Source of the DNA: Burkholderiaceae bacterium
GTDB lineage: Bacteria; Pseudomonadota; Gammaproteobacteria; Burkholderiales; Burkholderiaceae_D
NCBI GenBank assembly: GCA_018262475.1
Contig: JAGSYW010000003.1
Location: forward strand, 1-42,003
DNA: 42,003 nucleotides
Direction: 5' to 3'
Under the pieces are notes generated by a model. That model was not told where the DNA came from. It made no database searches and saw only the letters and a list, made by a program, of their open reading frames with translations. A program made the position numbers and the translations under genes. Positions 26,794 to 34,947 of this stretch are shown piece after piece. The stretch's first letter is position 1. Each line of letters starts with the position of its first letter.

Positions 26794-27342
26794 ATGCCGC
26801 TGCCACCTGCCACCGGGCGCAAGCTCAAGCACACCCGTTCCGTCAACATCGAAATCTACAGCCGCGAAGATGAGCTTTGGGATATCGACGCCAGACTGGT
26901 CGACACCAAGACTCATGACGTCAAACTCACTATCGGCAAGCTGCCGGCCAACCAGCCGATTCACGACCTGTGGCTGCGCCTGATCGTCGATCGCCATGCG
27001 AACATCGTCGATGTCGAAACCGCGATGGATTCCGTTCCGTTTACCGGCTATTGCGACGTTATCGCTCCGGCTTATAAAAAACTGATCGGCCTAAATGTGC
27101 TCAAGGGATTCCGGCAAGGGGTGCGCGAACGGTTTTCCGAAACCGATGGCTGTTCCCACCTGAACGAACTGTCGATAATTCTGCCGACTGCGGCCATCCA
27201 GGTTTTCGCTTTCGAAAAACGTCACGAATCCGCCGGTCAGCCGCAAGAGCAAAAACCGTTCGAACTCGATCACTGCCATGCGCTACGCTGCGATGGCCCG
27301 GCGGTAGCGGTGTTCTATCCTCGCTGGGCTAACAGCAAATAA
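26794..27342 (+). CDS. DUF2889-like conserved hypothetical protein
   Basis: The track frame begins at 26746 with TTG. The ATG at 26794 gives MPLPPATGRKLKHTRSVNIEIYSREDELWDIDARLVDTKTHDV, the expected N-terminus for the DUF2889 family as I know it (182 aa). Conserved-looking pieces are LWDIDARLVDTK, PIHDLWLRLIVDRHANIVDVETAMDSVPF and CSHLNELSIILPTAAIQVF. No catalytic motif or membrane segment is seen, and the function is unknown. It is divergent from recA, with which it shares a 231-bp gap containing the SOS box. I cannot tell whether it is SOS-regulated. Confidence 0.75.
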   Translation: MPLPPATGRKLKHTRSVNIEIYSREDELWDIDARLVDTKTHDVKLTIGKLPANQPIHDLWLRLIVDRHANIVDVETAMDSVPFTGYCDVIAPAYKKLIGLNVLKGFRQGVRERFSETDGCSHLNELSIILPTAAIQVFAFEKRHESAGQPQEQKPFELDHCHALRCDGPAVAVFYPRWANSK

Positions 27343-27373
27343 GCGGTCAATACCGACAGAAGCTGCCACATTC

Positions 27374-27496
27374 GTGATTCTGCAACAGTATGTGCAGATG
27401 GTGATGGTGGTATTCACGGGCTCTCTGCTATATTACAAATTGCGTACCGGGAAACATTTCCGGCAGAAACAATTCTGGCGCAGCCAGACTAGATGA
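27374..27496 (+). CDS. Possible 40-residue membrane microprotein
   Basis: A GTG-initiated frame too short for the ORF track encodes a hydrophobic stretch followed by a basic tail: YVQMVMVVFTGSLLYYKL, then RTGKHFRQKQFWRSQTR. The layout (one membrane helix plus positive C-terminus) is that of a small inner-membrane protein. There is no clear ribosome-binding site, and it lies in the 176-bp leader between the DUF2889 and FHA genes. It could be chance coding. Confidence 0.25.
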   Translation: MILQQYVQMVMVVFTGSLLYYKLRTGKHFRQKQFWRSQTR

Positions 27497-27518
27497 TAGT
27501 CACACGGGGAGACAAAGC

Positions 27519-28136
27519 ATGGGTATCGCAAAGATCGTCGTCTCGATCGATGGCACGGTTACACAGGAAGTAGCGTTGTCAAAGGATCGCATTACCATTG
27601 GCCGACGGCCGTACAACGATGTGGTGCTCGACAATCCTGCCATCAGCGGCGAACATGCGGTCATCGTCAAATCATTTGGCGACTGTATCCTCGAAGACCT
27701 TGGCAGCACCAATGGCACCTATGTCAACGGTCAACCGGTAAAGAAGCATTTCCTGCAAAACAAAGATGTGATTGAACTGATGAAATACCGCATTCAGTTC
27801 ATTGACGCCAAACATGCCGACATGCCACACGATGCCCCCGCTGACAACACCGCTGAAGCCGCATCGCCCGAAGCGCGCCCGGCAGTACTTAAGGTGCAGA
27901 ACGGCAGCAGCGCCGGCACAGAACTTGCGCTCGCCAGGGACATCACCACGCTGGGGCGCGCCGGCATACAGCTAGCGGCAGTTGTGCGCAAGCCAGACGG
28001 TTATTTTATCCAGCACATTGAAGGCGAAAACAGCCCGCTGGTCAATGATCATCCGATAGGCACCGAACTGTTCCCGCTGATGGATGGCGATGTGGTCAAC
28101 CTGTCGGGCACGCATGTCCTGTTTTCGCTGCTCTGA
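27519..28136 (+). CDS. FHA-domain protein
   Basis: A 205-residue cytoplasmic protein. The N-terminal forkhead-associated domain has the phosphothreonine-binding marks GR (28-29), SGEH (43-46) and [11 protein letters not shown] (N65-G66). A linker rich in Ala/Pro leads to a second, degenerate FHA-like half ([59 protein letters not shown]). A Ser/Thr kinase partner is not in this window. A GGGAGA ribosome-binding site supports the start. Function is unknown beyond phospho-peptide binding. Confidence 0.88.
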   Translation: MGIAKIVVSIDGTVTQEVALSKDRITIGRRPYNDVVLDNPAISGEHAVIVKSFGDCILEDLGSTNGTYVNGQPVKKHFLQNKDVIELMKYRIQFIDAKHADMPHDAPADNTAEAASPEARPAVLKVQNGSSAGTELALARDITTLGRAGIQLAAVVRKPDGYFIQHIEGENSPLVNDHPIGTELFPLMDGDVVNLSGTHVLFSLL

Positions 28137-28216
28137 ACGTTCGCGCGCGATGTAATTCGCAGACGGACCGCCACTTTCGGCTACAATGGCGCCCCAAACT
28201 TTCCAGCATACAAGCC

Positions 28217-28894
28217 ATGACCCAAGACGAACTCAAGCACGCCGTTGCGGTTTCCGCGATTGATTACGTGATCGGCGGCGAAATCATCGGCGTCGGCACC
28301 GGCTCGACAGCCAACTTCTTCATCGACGAACTCGGGAAAATCAAGCACCTGATCAAGGGAGCGGTCGCTTCGTCCGAAGCAACTGCCGCGCGCCTGAAAT
28401 CGCACGGAATCGAGGTACTCGACCTGAACCAAGTCACATCGATTCCGGTATATGTCGATGGGGCTGATGAAATCACGCCGCAGGGCGCGATGATCAAGGG
28501 CGGTGGCGGCGCGCTGACGCGCGAAAAAATCATCGCCTCAGCGGCGAAACGCTTCATCTGCATTGCCGACGAATCGAAACTGGTCAACACGCTCGGCGCC
28601 TACCCACTGCCGGTCGAAGTCATCCCGATGGCGCATGCAGTGGTTGCCCGCAAGCTGGCTACGTTTGGCGGGCAGCCAAAGTTGCGACTCAAAGACGGAC
28701 AGCCATTCGTTACCGACAATGGCAATTTCATCCTCGACATTTCGGGCATGAAAATCGTTAACCCGGCTGAAATCGAGCAGACTATCAACAACATCACCGG
28801 TGTCGTCACTGTCGGCCTGTTCGCCCAGCAAGGTGCAAGTGTCTGCCTTCTGGGTACGGCCAAAGGCACCCGCATGCTTGACTTTACCCCCTGA
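28217..28894 (+). CDS. rpiA: Ribose-5-phosphate isomerase A
   Basis: RpiA (225 aa) interconverts ribose-5-phosphate and ribulose-5-phosphate in the pentose phosphate pathway. The motifs [17 protein letters not shown] (phosphate loop), [28 protein letters not shown] (catalytic Asp/Glu/Lys region) and [11 protein letters not shown] are diagnostic. A TACAAT -10-like box at 28182-28187 lies 29 bp upstream of the ATG. A hairpin and repeat copy C follow the stop codon. Confidence 0.97.
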   Translation: MTQDELKHAVAVSAIDYVIGGEIIGVGTGSTANFFIDELGKIKHLIKGAVASSEATAARLKSHGIEVLDLNQVTSIPVYVDGADEITPQGAMIKGGGGALTREKIIASAAKRFICIADESKLVNTLGAYPLPVEVIPMAHAVVARKLATFGGQPKLRLKDGQPFVTDNGNFILDISGMKIVNPAEIEQTINNITGVVTVGLFAQQGASVCLLGTAKGTRMLDFTP

Positions 28895-28911
28895 CCCGCG
28901 TTTTCCGCGGG
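28895..28911 (+). terminator. GC hairpin directly after rpiA
   Basis: CCCGCG and CGCGGG form a 6-bp stem with a TTTTC loop, beginning on the base after the rpiA stop codon. There is no U tract, so it may protect the mRNA end or assist Rho-dependent termination. Confidence 0.4.
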
Positions 28912-28966
28912 AATACCGGATTCAGGGAAGCGTCTGGCTTGGATCAGGCCACGCAAGCCAAAAATA

Positions 28967-28994
28967 ACTGACCGAAAATGACTTTTCGGTCAGT
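28967..28994. repeat. Perfect 12-bp inverted repeat upstream of repeat copy C
   Basis: Arms ACTGACCGAAAA and TTTTCGGTCAGT enclose a TGAC centre. This is the stronger version of the inverted repeat at 2914-2943. The end of the GGTCAGT arm is again 13 nt from the ATACTCC box. It could act as a terminator-like hairpin on either strand. Confidence 0.85.
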
Positions 28995-29007
28995 AAGCTC
29001 CACACAT

Positions 29008-29077
29008 ATACTCCACTCAGTATCCGGAAACCACCAGAAAATATGTGGCCCATCCTGATATTTTTGGGATATACCCC
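29008..29077 (+). repeat. Dispersed 70-bp intergenic element, copy C
   Basis: ATACTCC, 5 nt (ACTCA), GTAT, 17 nt, ATATGTGGC, 22 nt, TACCCC: exactly 70 bp. With its upstream inverted repeat it makes a composite of about 113 bp that can be aligned along its whole length with 2912-3025. It lies between rpiA and mltD. Confidence 0.8.
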
Positions 29078-29157
29078 CGCCATTTATTGACAGACGCTTG
29101 GGGTTCGGCCGGGCGGCTGACGCCCGCACTGAGGATGCGTCGTATTTGTAATAATCC

Positions 29158-29187
29158 TTGACTCGGCGCAAACACCTTACGTAAACT
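29158..29187 (+). promoter_or_regulatory. Candidate sigma-70 promoter for mltD
   Basis: TTGACT, an 18-bp spacer, then TAAACT, ending 52 bp before the mltD ATG. It lies downstream of repeat copy C in the 345-bp rpiA-mltD gap. Confidence 0.45.
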
Positions 29188-29239
29188 CATTCGATTATTA
29201 TCAAGCGGGCTGTTGGCTGCGCCACGGCCAGAAAGTACG

Positions 29240-30784
29240 ATGATGCAACATAAAACCATCAAGACACTGCTCGTGGCTGCCCTGTTCTGCGGCAGCTTTC
29301 CCGCCCTCACCCACGCCAACGACCTGTCGCTGCACCCTTCCGGCAAGGATTTCCAGCTAGCTTCGCTTAGCCCGTCGGTATCCCCAAGCGGCATGAGCAA
29401 CCTTGGCGCGCAAAATGAAATCGACCCGGACGACATTTCAATCACCGAAACCGACGTCTGGGAACGCATCCGCCAGGGTTTCGGCATTCCCGACCTGAAC
29501 AACCAGCAGGTCGCAAACCAACTCGACTGGTACAGCGCCCGGCCGGATTACATCGGCCGCACCACTGACCGCGCATCGCGCTATCTGTTCCACATCGTGC
29601 AGGAACTCGAAGCGCGCGGCATGCCGACTGAACTGGCGCTGCTGCCGTTCATCGAGTCCGCATTCAATCCGCATGCTGTTTCGACCGCGAAAGCGGCCGG
29701 CATGTGGCAATTCATCCCGTCGACCGGGCGCGATTTCAACCTGAAACAAAGTTCCTTCCAGGATGACCGCCGCAGCGTGCTGGCTTCGACCGATGCCGCG
29801 CTGACCTATCTGCAAAAGCTGTACAACATGTTCGGCGACTGGCAGTTGGCGCTGGCCGCATATAACTGGGGCGAAGGCTCGGTGCTGAAAGCAGTCAAGC
29901 GAAACCAGGCTGCCGGATTGCCCATCGATTTCAACAGCCTGTCAGCACGGATGCCAGCAGAAACCCGCAACTACGTGCCAAAGCTGCAAGCGGTCAAGCA
30001 AATCATCGCCAACCCGGCCAAATACGGCATCACGCTGCCAAAAATCGACAACCAGCCTTACTTCGTCACCATTGGCAAAACGCGCGACATGGACGTAAAA
30101 ATCGCGGCACAATTGGCCGAACTGCCACTGGATGAGTTCCGCGCACTGAATCCGCAATTTGGCAGATACGTGATCGCCGGCGGCAACCGCACCAGGCTGC
30201 TGCTGCCGCATGAAAACGCAGACAAGTTCAAGGCCAATCTGGCGAAATGGGACAAGGACAAGCCGCTGTGTTCATGGACCGCCTACAAGGTAACCGATCC
30301 GCGCGAACATATCGAAGCGATTGCCGAAAAGTTTGGCACAACACCGGACGTCATCCGCGATGCGAACCGAATCGCGCCCAAGATGCTGGTAAAAGCCGGC
30401 TCGACCATTCTGGTGCCGAAACCAGCCAGCCTGACCGACAAGGATATCTCGCCGGAAATCGCAGAAAACGCCCGGATTGCGGTCGAACGCGAAGCGCCGC
30501 CACTCAGGCGCGTCGCGGTCAAGGTCGGCAAGAAAGACAGCTTGGCCTCGATCGCAAAAAGGCATCGCGTCAGTATCGCGCAAATCAAATCTTGGAACAA
30601 GCTGAAAAACGACAAGGTTGCGGCCGGCACCGTGCTGGAACTGCAACTGCCGCAAAAACTGGCCTCGCCCCATAAAGGCAACCGCAAACAGGTAGCCCAC
30701 AGCACCAGACATTCCGGCAGCAAGAAAAAAACCGTGGTGGCGCAAGCCAGGTCTGGCGGGAAATCTGGCAAAAAACGCACTTAA
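29240..30784 (+). CDS. mltD: Membrane-bound lytic murein transglycosylase D
   Basis: MltD cuts peptidoglycan glycan strands, leaving 1,6-anhydro ends. The track start at 29213 is a TTG. The ATG at 29240 (or 29243) directly precedes the signal-like segment KTIKTLLVAALFCGSFPALTHA. The SLT catalytic domain follows: LALLPFIESAFNPHAVSTAKAAGMWQFIPSTGRDFNL (catalytic Glu in FIES), then GDWQLALAAYNWGEGSV. Two LysM-like cell-wall-binding repeats are at the C-terminus (IEAIAEKFGTTPDVIRDANRI; LASIAKRHRVSIAQIKSWNKL), ending in a basic tail. No lipobox Cys is seen, so it is probably periplasmic rather than a lipoprotein. Confidence 0.93.
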   Translation: MMQHKTIKTLLVAALFCGSFPALTHANDLSLHPSGKDFQLASLSPSVSPSGMSNLGAQNEIDPDDISITETDVWERIRQGFGIPDLNNQQVANQLDWYSARPDYIGRTTDRASRYLFHIVQELEARGMPTELALLPFIESAFNPHAVSTAKAAGMWQFIPSTGRDFNLKQSSFQDDRRSVLASTDAALTYLQKLYNMFGDWQLALAAYNWGEGSVLKAVKRNQAAGLPIDFNSLSARMPAETRNYVPKLQAVKQIIANPAKYGITLPKIDNQPYFVTIGKTRDMDVKIAAQLAELPLDEFRALNPQFGRYVIAGGNRTRLLLPHENADKFKANLAKWDKDKPLCSWTAYKVTDPREHIEAIAEKFGTTPDVIRDANRIAPKMLVKAGSTILVPKPASLTDKDISPEIAENARIAVEREAPPLRRVAVKVGKKDSLASIAKRHRVSIAQIKSWNKLKNDKVAAGTVLELQLPQKLASPHKGNRKQVAHSTRHSGSKKKTVVAQARSGGKSGKKRT

Positions 30785-30804
30785 TGTTTGAAATAAGCAT
30801 GAGC

Positions 30805-30825
30805 GCGGCAACGAAAAGTTGCCGC
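30805..30825 (+). other. Hairpin between mltD and fabI
   Basis: GCGGCAAC and GTTGCCGC form an 8-bp stem with a GAAAA loop, 21 bp after the mltD stop. It lacks a T-run. A TACAAT -10-like box follows at 30842-30847 in the 189-bp gap before fabI. Confidence 0.45.
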
Positions 30826-30973
30826 CGCAACGAGTACGGCCTACAATCTTGACTCGACGATGCCGACTGCAATCGACATCGTCGTCTGTAATCAATCTTT
30901 CAAGCAATCCGCCTTCGACGCCAAGCGCAAACGCCTGGCCGAAAGCGTTTTTGCATCAAATCTGGAGTCACGC

Positions 30974-31786
30974 ATGGCATTTTTGCAAGGCAAGAAAATT
31001 CTTATCACTGGATTGCTATCCAACAAATCCATCGCCTACGGCATCGCCCAGGCGTGCAAGCGTGAAGGCGCGGAACTGGCCTTCACCTATGTTGGCGAGC
31101 GTTTCAAGGGAAGGATCACCGATTTTGCAAAAGAATTCGGCAGCGACCTGATTTACGAATGCGATGTCACCAGCGATGAGCAGATCAATGCGCTGTTCGC
31201 CGACCTCGGCAAATCCTGGGACTCGCTCGATGGTCTGGTGCACTCGATCGGCTTTGCGCCACGCGAAGCGATTGCCGGCGATTTCTTCGATGGTCTGTCA
31301 CGCGATGGGTTCAAAATCGCACATGACATTTCCGCCTACAGCTTCCCGGCAATGATCAAGGCAGCCTTACCGCTGCTGAAGCCCGGTTCTTCGTGTCTGA
31401 CGCTGACCTATCTCGGCTCTGAGCGCGCCATTCCATACTACAACACGATGGGGCTGGCGAAGGCATCGCTCGAAGCCAGCGTCCGCTACTCGGCTGAATC
31501 TCTCGGAAAGAAAGGCATCCGCGTCAATGGCGTGTCTGCCGGCCCTATCCGCACGCTGGCTGCCAGCGGCATCAAGGATTTCAGCACTCTGCTGAACTTC
31601 GTCGCCGCGCACGCGCCACTGCGCCGCAACATCACCATCGAGGAAGTCGGCAACACCGCCGCTTTCCTGCTGTCGGAACTGTCATCCGGCATCACCGGCG
31701 ACATTGTTTACGTCGATGGCGGCTTCTCACATGTAATGGGACTGAACCCTGATCAGGAATTTGTCGTTAAGCGCGGCGGAAACTAA
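30974..31786 (+). CDS. fabI: Enoyl-[acyl-carrier-protein] reductase (NADH) FabI
   Basis: FabI reduces trans-2-enoyl-ACP in the last step of each fatty-acid elongation cycle. The track start at 30860 is too early. The ATG at 30974 ([28 protein letters not shown]) has GGAG 6 nt upstream and gives 270 aa. Classic FabI marks are the [13 protein letters not shown] dinucleotide site, [16 protein letters not shown], and the catalytic [18 protein letters not shown] (Tyr-x6-Lys). A second Ile/Thr-rich stretch, [15 protein letters not shown], is the usual triclosan-binding region. Confidence 0.97.
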   Translation: MAFLQGKKILITGLLSNKSIAYGIAQACKREGAELAFTYVGERFKGRITDFAKEFGSDLIYECDVTSDEQINALFADLGKSWDSLDGLVHSIGFAPREAIAGDFFDGLSRDGFKIAHDISAYSFPAMIKAALPLLKPGSSCLTLTYLGSERAIPYYNTMGLAKASLEASVRYSAESLGKKGIRVNGVSAGPIRTLAASGIKDFSTLLNFVAAHAPLRRNITIEEVGNTAAFLLSELSSGITGDIVYVDGGFSHVMGLNPDQEFVVKRGGN

Positions 31787-32136
31787 TAAGCATCGCGCTT
31801 ATCCGAAAAAACCGTTATAATCGCGGCCCGGACGTCACCAAGGTGACGTCCGGAAAGTAGTTTGGCAGCATCGCAAGCCTTCGCGCGCCCTGATGGGTGA
31901 CGCAGAAAATAAAGCCCCCCCGCCTCTTGCGCCCCCGTTGGCGCTGTTCCGGCGCAAAGCTTTTGTGCCGAAATTTCCTTGCATTCCAAAGTCATTTCGT
32001 CCGGTTGGCGTTGCTTTTTTACGGCGCACATTGAACGTGCGCATACCAACGCGTGCCGGAAACGGTTGCATGCATGACCTGTGTCGTGCTGCATCTGTCC
32101 TTCCTGCCCGTGCTGGACATTATCTTTAGGAACACA
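31787..32136 (+). promoter_or_regulatory. Promoter and long structured leader of rhlE (350 bp, no gene)
   Basis: A perfect TATAAT at 31816-31821 (no good -35) is followed 6 nt later by a perfect 12-bp hairpin (separate entry). The roughly 310-nt untranslated leader contains further inverted repeats: TTGCGCC/GGCGCAA (31927-31957) and GCGCAC/GTGCGC (32024-32042). It also has a run of six T at 32015-32020. ORF-track frames here have no family resemblance. A long structured leader before an RNA helicase gene suggests post-transcriptional control. Confidence 0.55.
31828..31853 (+). other. Perfect 12-bp hairpin at the start of the rhlE leader
   Basis: Arms CCGGACGTCACC and GGTGACGTCCGG enclose AA. 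It lies just downstream of TATAAT, so the transcript would begin with, or within, this stem. There is no U tract after it, which argues against a simple terminator of fabI. Confidence 0.75.
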
Positions 32137-33552
32137 ATGAATTTTGAAGCACTCGGCCTGCATCCGGCCATCGTCAAAGCCGTTACCGATGCCGGCTATA
32201 CCGCCCCCACCCCAGTACAGCAACAAGCAATTCCGGCCGCTTTGAATGGCGCCGACCTGCTGGTTTCATCGCAAACCGGTTCCGGCAAGACTGCCGCCTT
32301 CATGCTGCCTGCGCTGCACCGGTTCGCATCCGAACCGCAAGCAAGCGGCGGCAAAACACCAAACCAGGAACGCCAATCCGCACGTTCTCGCGGCGAGCGC
32401 GTCCGCTACAAACCGGCGCAACCGAAAATGCTGGTGCTGACGCCTACGCGCGAACTCGCGCTGCAGGTCACCACCGCCACCGAACAATACGGTGCTCACA
32501 TGCGGCGAGTGAAAGCCGTGTCGATCCTCGGCGGCATGCCATATCCGAAACAGATGCAATTGCTGGCCCGCAATCCGGAAATCCTGGTCGCAACCCCAGG
32601 CCGCCTGATCGACCACATGCAATCCGGCAAGATCGATTTCTCGCAACTGGAAATGCTGGTGCTGGACGAAGCCGACCGGATGCTCGACATGGGCTTCATC
32701 GACGATATCGACACCATTGTCGCCGCCACACCGGAATCTCGCCAGACGATGCTGTTTTCCGCCACGCTCGACGGCGTTGTCGGCAACATGGCGCGCCGCA
32801 TCACGCGCACCCCGGTCGAAATCCGCATTGCCAGCGCGGCGACCAAACATGAAAACATCGTGCAATGCGTGCATTTCGCTGATGATCTGGCGCACAAGAA
32901 CCGGTTGCTCGACCACGTGCTGCGCGATGCCAGCATCAACCAGGCGGTGGTGTTCACCGCCACCAAGCGCGATGCCGACATGCTGGCCGACCGCCTGAAC
33001 ATCGCCGGCTTTGCCGCCGCCGCGCTGCATGGCGACATGCCACAAGGCGCGCGCAACCGCACGCTGAATGGCATGCGTCGCGGCCACCTGAAAGTCCTGG
33101 TGGCGACCGACGTGGCCGCGCGCGGCATCGATGTGCCGACGATCACCCACGTGGTCAATTACGATCTGCCGAAATTCGCCGAGGATTACGTCCACCGCAT
33201 CGGCCGCACCGGCCGCGCCGGCCGCAGCGGACTGGCGATTTCTCTGGTCAATCACGCTGAAATGATACACATCAAGCGCATCGAACGTTTCACCAAGCAA
33301 TCGATTCCGGTTAATGAAATTGAAGGTCTGGAGCCTCAAAAGGCACCGACCTCACCGCGCGCCGCACGCAAGCCTAACGGCTGGAAACCGGGCGACAAAC
33401 GCCGCGCCGCACACAAACCCGGCCAGCGTTCATTTGCGCAACCGAATGGCGGCCACGGAAAAGGCGCACCAGGAAAAAGTTCTCACGGCAAAGGCGGACA
33501 AAAACATGCGCGCAATACCGAAAGCAGCCGTCGCGCATTTGACGAACGCTAA
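32137..33552 (+). CDS. rhlE: DEAD-box RNA helicase, RhlE type
   Basis: The track start at 32053 is in the leader. The ATG at 32137 ([33 protein letters not shown], the Q motif) has AGGA upstream and gives 471 aa. Helicase motifs are in order: [15 protein letters not shown] (I), PTRELALQV (Ia), TPGRLIDHM (Ib), [13 protein letters not shown] (II), FSATL (III), [13 protein letters not shown] (V) and [15 protein letters not shown] (VI). The tail after residue about 410 is basic and Gly/Lys/Arg-rich, as in RhlE/RhlB-type RNA-binding tails. RhlE remodels rRNA precursors and mRNA and often supports growth in the cold. Repeat copy D follows. Confidence 0.93.
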   Translation: MNFEALGLHPAIVKAVTDAGYTAPTPVQQQAIPAALNGADLLVSSQTGSGKTAAFMLPALHRFASEPQASGGKTPNQERQSARSRGERVRYKPAQPKMLVLTPTRELALQVTTATEQYGAHMRRVKAVSILGGMPYPKQMQLLARNPEILVATPGRLIDHMQSGKIDFSQLEMLVLDEADRMLDMGFIDDIDTIVAATPESRQTMLFSATLDGVVGNMARRITRTPVEIRIASAATKHENIVQCVHFADDLAHKNRLLDHVLRDASINQAVVFTATKRDADMLADRLNIAGFAAAALHGDMPQGARNRTLNGMRRGHLKVLVATDVAARGIDVPTITHVVNYDLPKFAEDYVHRIGRTGRAGRSGLAISLVNHAEMIHIKRIERFTKQSIPVNEIEGLEPQKAPTSPRAARKPNGWKPGDKRRAAHKPGQRSFAQPNGGHGKGAPGKSSHGKGGQKHARNTESSRRAFDER

Positions 33553-33584
33553 ACCGCCATTTTCCGGCACAGGCGACCAGAAAT

Positions 33585-33656
33585 ATACTCCCACCGTGTA
33601 TTTTTGAGCCCCGCCGCAATATGTGGCAGAACGGCAGTATTTTCCGCAATACTCCC
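33585..33656 (+). repeat. Dispersed 70-bp intergenic element, copy D
   Basis: ATACTCC, 6 nt (one more than other copies), GTAT, 17 nt, ATATGTGGC (identical to copy C), 22 nt, TACTCCC. Near its end AGTATT and AATACT form a small inverted repeat. It lies between rhlE and selD. Confidence 0.75.
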
Positions 33657-33671
33657 GTTTTTCTGAAAAAG

Positions 33672-33693
33672 ACGGCGCAGGCGACTGCGCCGT
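33672..33693 (+). terminator. Hairpin with GCGA loop upstream of selD
   Basis: ACGGCGCAG and CTGCGCCGT make a perfect 9-bp stem with a GCGA (GNRA-type) tetraloop, preceded by AAAAAG and followed by TTTATAATTTAT. It is probably the terminator of rhlE, possibly bidirectional. The selD -10 box starts 2 bp after it. Confidence 0.6.
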
Positions 33694-33694
33694 T

Positions 33695-33700
33695 TATAAT
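33695..33700 (+). promoter_or_regulatory. Candidate -10 box for selD
   Basis: A perfect TATAAT lies 29 bp before the chosen selD start. The -35 region would fall inside the preceding hairpin and does not match TTGACA, so promoter strength is unclear. Confidence 0.45.
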
Positions 33701-33729
33701 TTATGCGTCCCATTCCACTGGCTCGAAAG

Positions 33730-34791
33730 ATGACCTCATCCGAACAACCCAAAATCCGGCTCACTTCGTTTTCACACGGCGGCGGCTGTGGCTGTAAAAT
33801 CGCGCCCGGCGTGCTGTCCGATATACTGAAGAAATCCGGCGGCGGTTTTCCTTTGCCAAAGGAACTACTAGTCGGCATCGAAACCTCGGACGATGCTGCG
33901 GTATACAAACTGAATGATGAGCAGGCGCTGATTGCGACCACTGATTTTTTCATGCCGATCGTCGATGATCCTTTCGATTTCGGCCGCATTGCCGCCACCA
34001 ATGCGATTTCGGACGTGTACGCGATGGGCGGCACGCCGATCATGGCGCTGGCGCTGGTCGGAATGCCTATCGACAAACTGCCGCTGGACGTGATTGGCGA
34101 AGTCTTGCGCGGCGGCGAATCGGTCTGCGCGCAAGCCGGCATTCCGATTGCCGGCGGCCACACAATCGATTCGATCGAACCGATTTACGGCCTGGTAGCA
34201 CTCGGCCTGGTGCATCCGGATCAGGTGAAAAAAAACGCCGGCGCGAAAGCGGGCGACAAGCTAATCCTCGGCAAGCCGCTTGGCGTTGGCATCCTGTCGG
34301 CAGCGCTAAAAAAGAATGCGCTCGATGCCGATGGCTATGCGGCGATGATCGCCAACACCACTAAGCTGAATACGCCGGGCAAAACGCTGGCCGCCATGGC
34401 CGGCGTACATGCGATGACAGATGTCACCGGCTTCGGCCTTTTGGGCCACACGCTGGAAATGGCTCGCGGCTCGAAGCTAACAGCGAAAATCGACATGACC
34501 AAGGTGCCGCTCCTGCCTGAGGTCGAACAACTGATTGGCTTTGGCTGCCAGACTGGCGCATCCGGCCGCAACTGGGCCGGATACGGCCATGAGGTTGAAC
34601 TGTCCGATGCGCTGACGCTCACGCAACGCACGCTGCTGACCGATCCGCAAACCTCCGGCGGCCTGTTGGTTGCTTGCGCGCCGGAAGCGGTCGATGCAGT
34701 GCTGGCATTGTTTGCACGCGAAGGTTTCGAACGCGCCACCGTAATCGGCGAATTGGCCGAGGGTGCTGCAAAAGTCGAAGTCGCGGCCTGA
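33730..34791 (+). CDS. selD: Selenide, water dikinase (selenophosphate synthetase)
   Basis: SelD makes selenophosphate, the selenium donor for selenocysteine and selenouridine. I choose the ATG at 33730 (MTSSEQPKIRLTSFSHGGGCGCKIAPG, 353 aa) over 33703, which is almost on the -10 box. The catalytic pair Cys20 and Lys23 in GGGCGCK correspond to E. coli Cys17/Lys20; the position is Cys, not Sec. DDAAVYKLNDEQALIATTDFFMPIVDDPFDFGRIAATNAISDVYAMGG is the ATP-binding region. No selA, selB or mnmH (selU) is present in this window. Confidence 0.95.
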   Translation: MTSSEQPKIRLTSFSHGGGCGCKIAPGVLSDILKKSGGGFPLPKELLVGIETSDDAAVYKLNDEQALIATTDFFMPIVDDPFDFGRIAATNAISDVYAMGGTPIMALALVGMPIDKLPLDVIGEVLRGGESVCAQAGIPIAGGHTIDSIEPIYGLVALGLVHPDQVKKNAGAKAGDKLILGKPLGVGILSAALKKNALDADGYAAMIANTTKLNTPGKTLAAMAGVHAMTDVTGFGLLGHTLEMARGSKLTAKIDMTKVPLLPEVEQLIGFGCQTGASGRNWAGYGHEVELSDALTLTQRTLLTDPQTSGGLLVACAPEAVDAVLALFAREGFERATVIGELAEGAAKVEVAA

Positions 34792-34809
34792 ATGGTCAGC
34801 CATCCGGTA

Positions 34810-34838
34810 CGAGAGCCGCGCCGAATGCCCGGCTCTCG
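34810..34838. other. Hairpin between selD and glyQ
   Basis: CGAGAGCCG and CGGCTCTCG form a 9-bp stem with an 11-nt loop, 18 bp after the selD stop. On the plus strand it is followed by CCAAAAAA rather than T residues, so it is not a canonical terminator in this direction. A TAAAAT box at 34880-34885 may be the -10 of glyQ. Confidence 0.5.
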
Positions 34839-34947
34839 CCAAAAAACCACAATGGCTGCCGGACACAGCCAAAAAACGCTAAAATTCATGGTTTAAGAAT
34901 CACCGCTGCCCGGAGCAATTCGGCCGCCAGCAGCAAGGAACAATCAT

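Noticed and set aside
32266-33339. 357-aa minus-strand ORF opposite rhlE
   Set aside because: Antisense shadow of a clear DEAD-box helicase; composition is His/Arg/Gln-rich with no family resemblance.
33550-33575. Hairpin upstream of repeat copy D equivalent to that of copies A and C
   Set aside because: CCGCCATTTTCCGG resembles part of the copy A centre in reverse, but there are no GACCG/CGGTC arms and the 13-nt spacing is not met.
34792-34947. Glycine riboswitch or T-box upstream of glyQ
   Set aside because: The 156-bp gap has a 9-bp hairpin but neither the paired-aptamer motif nor a T-box sequence; glycine riboswitches also usually control glycine catabolism genes.
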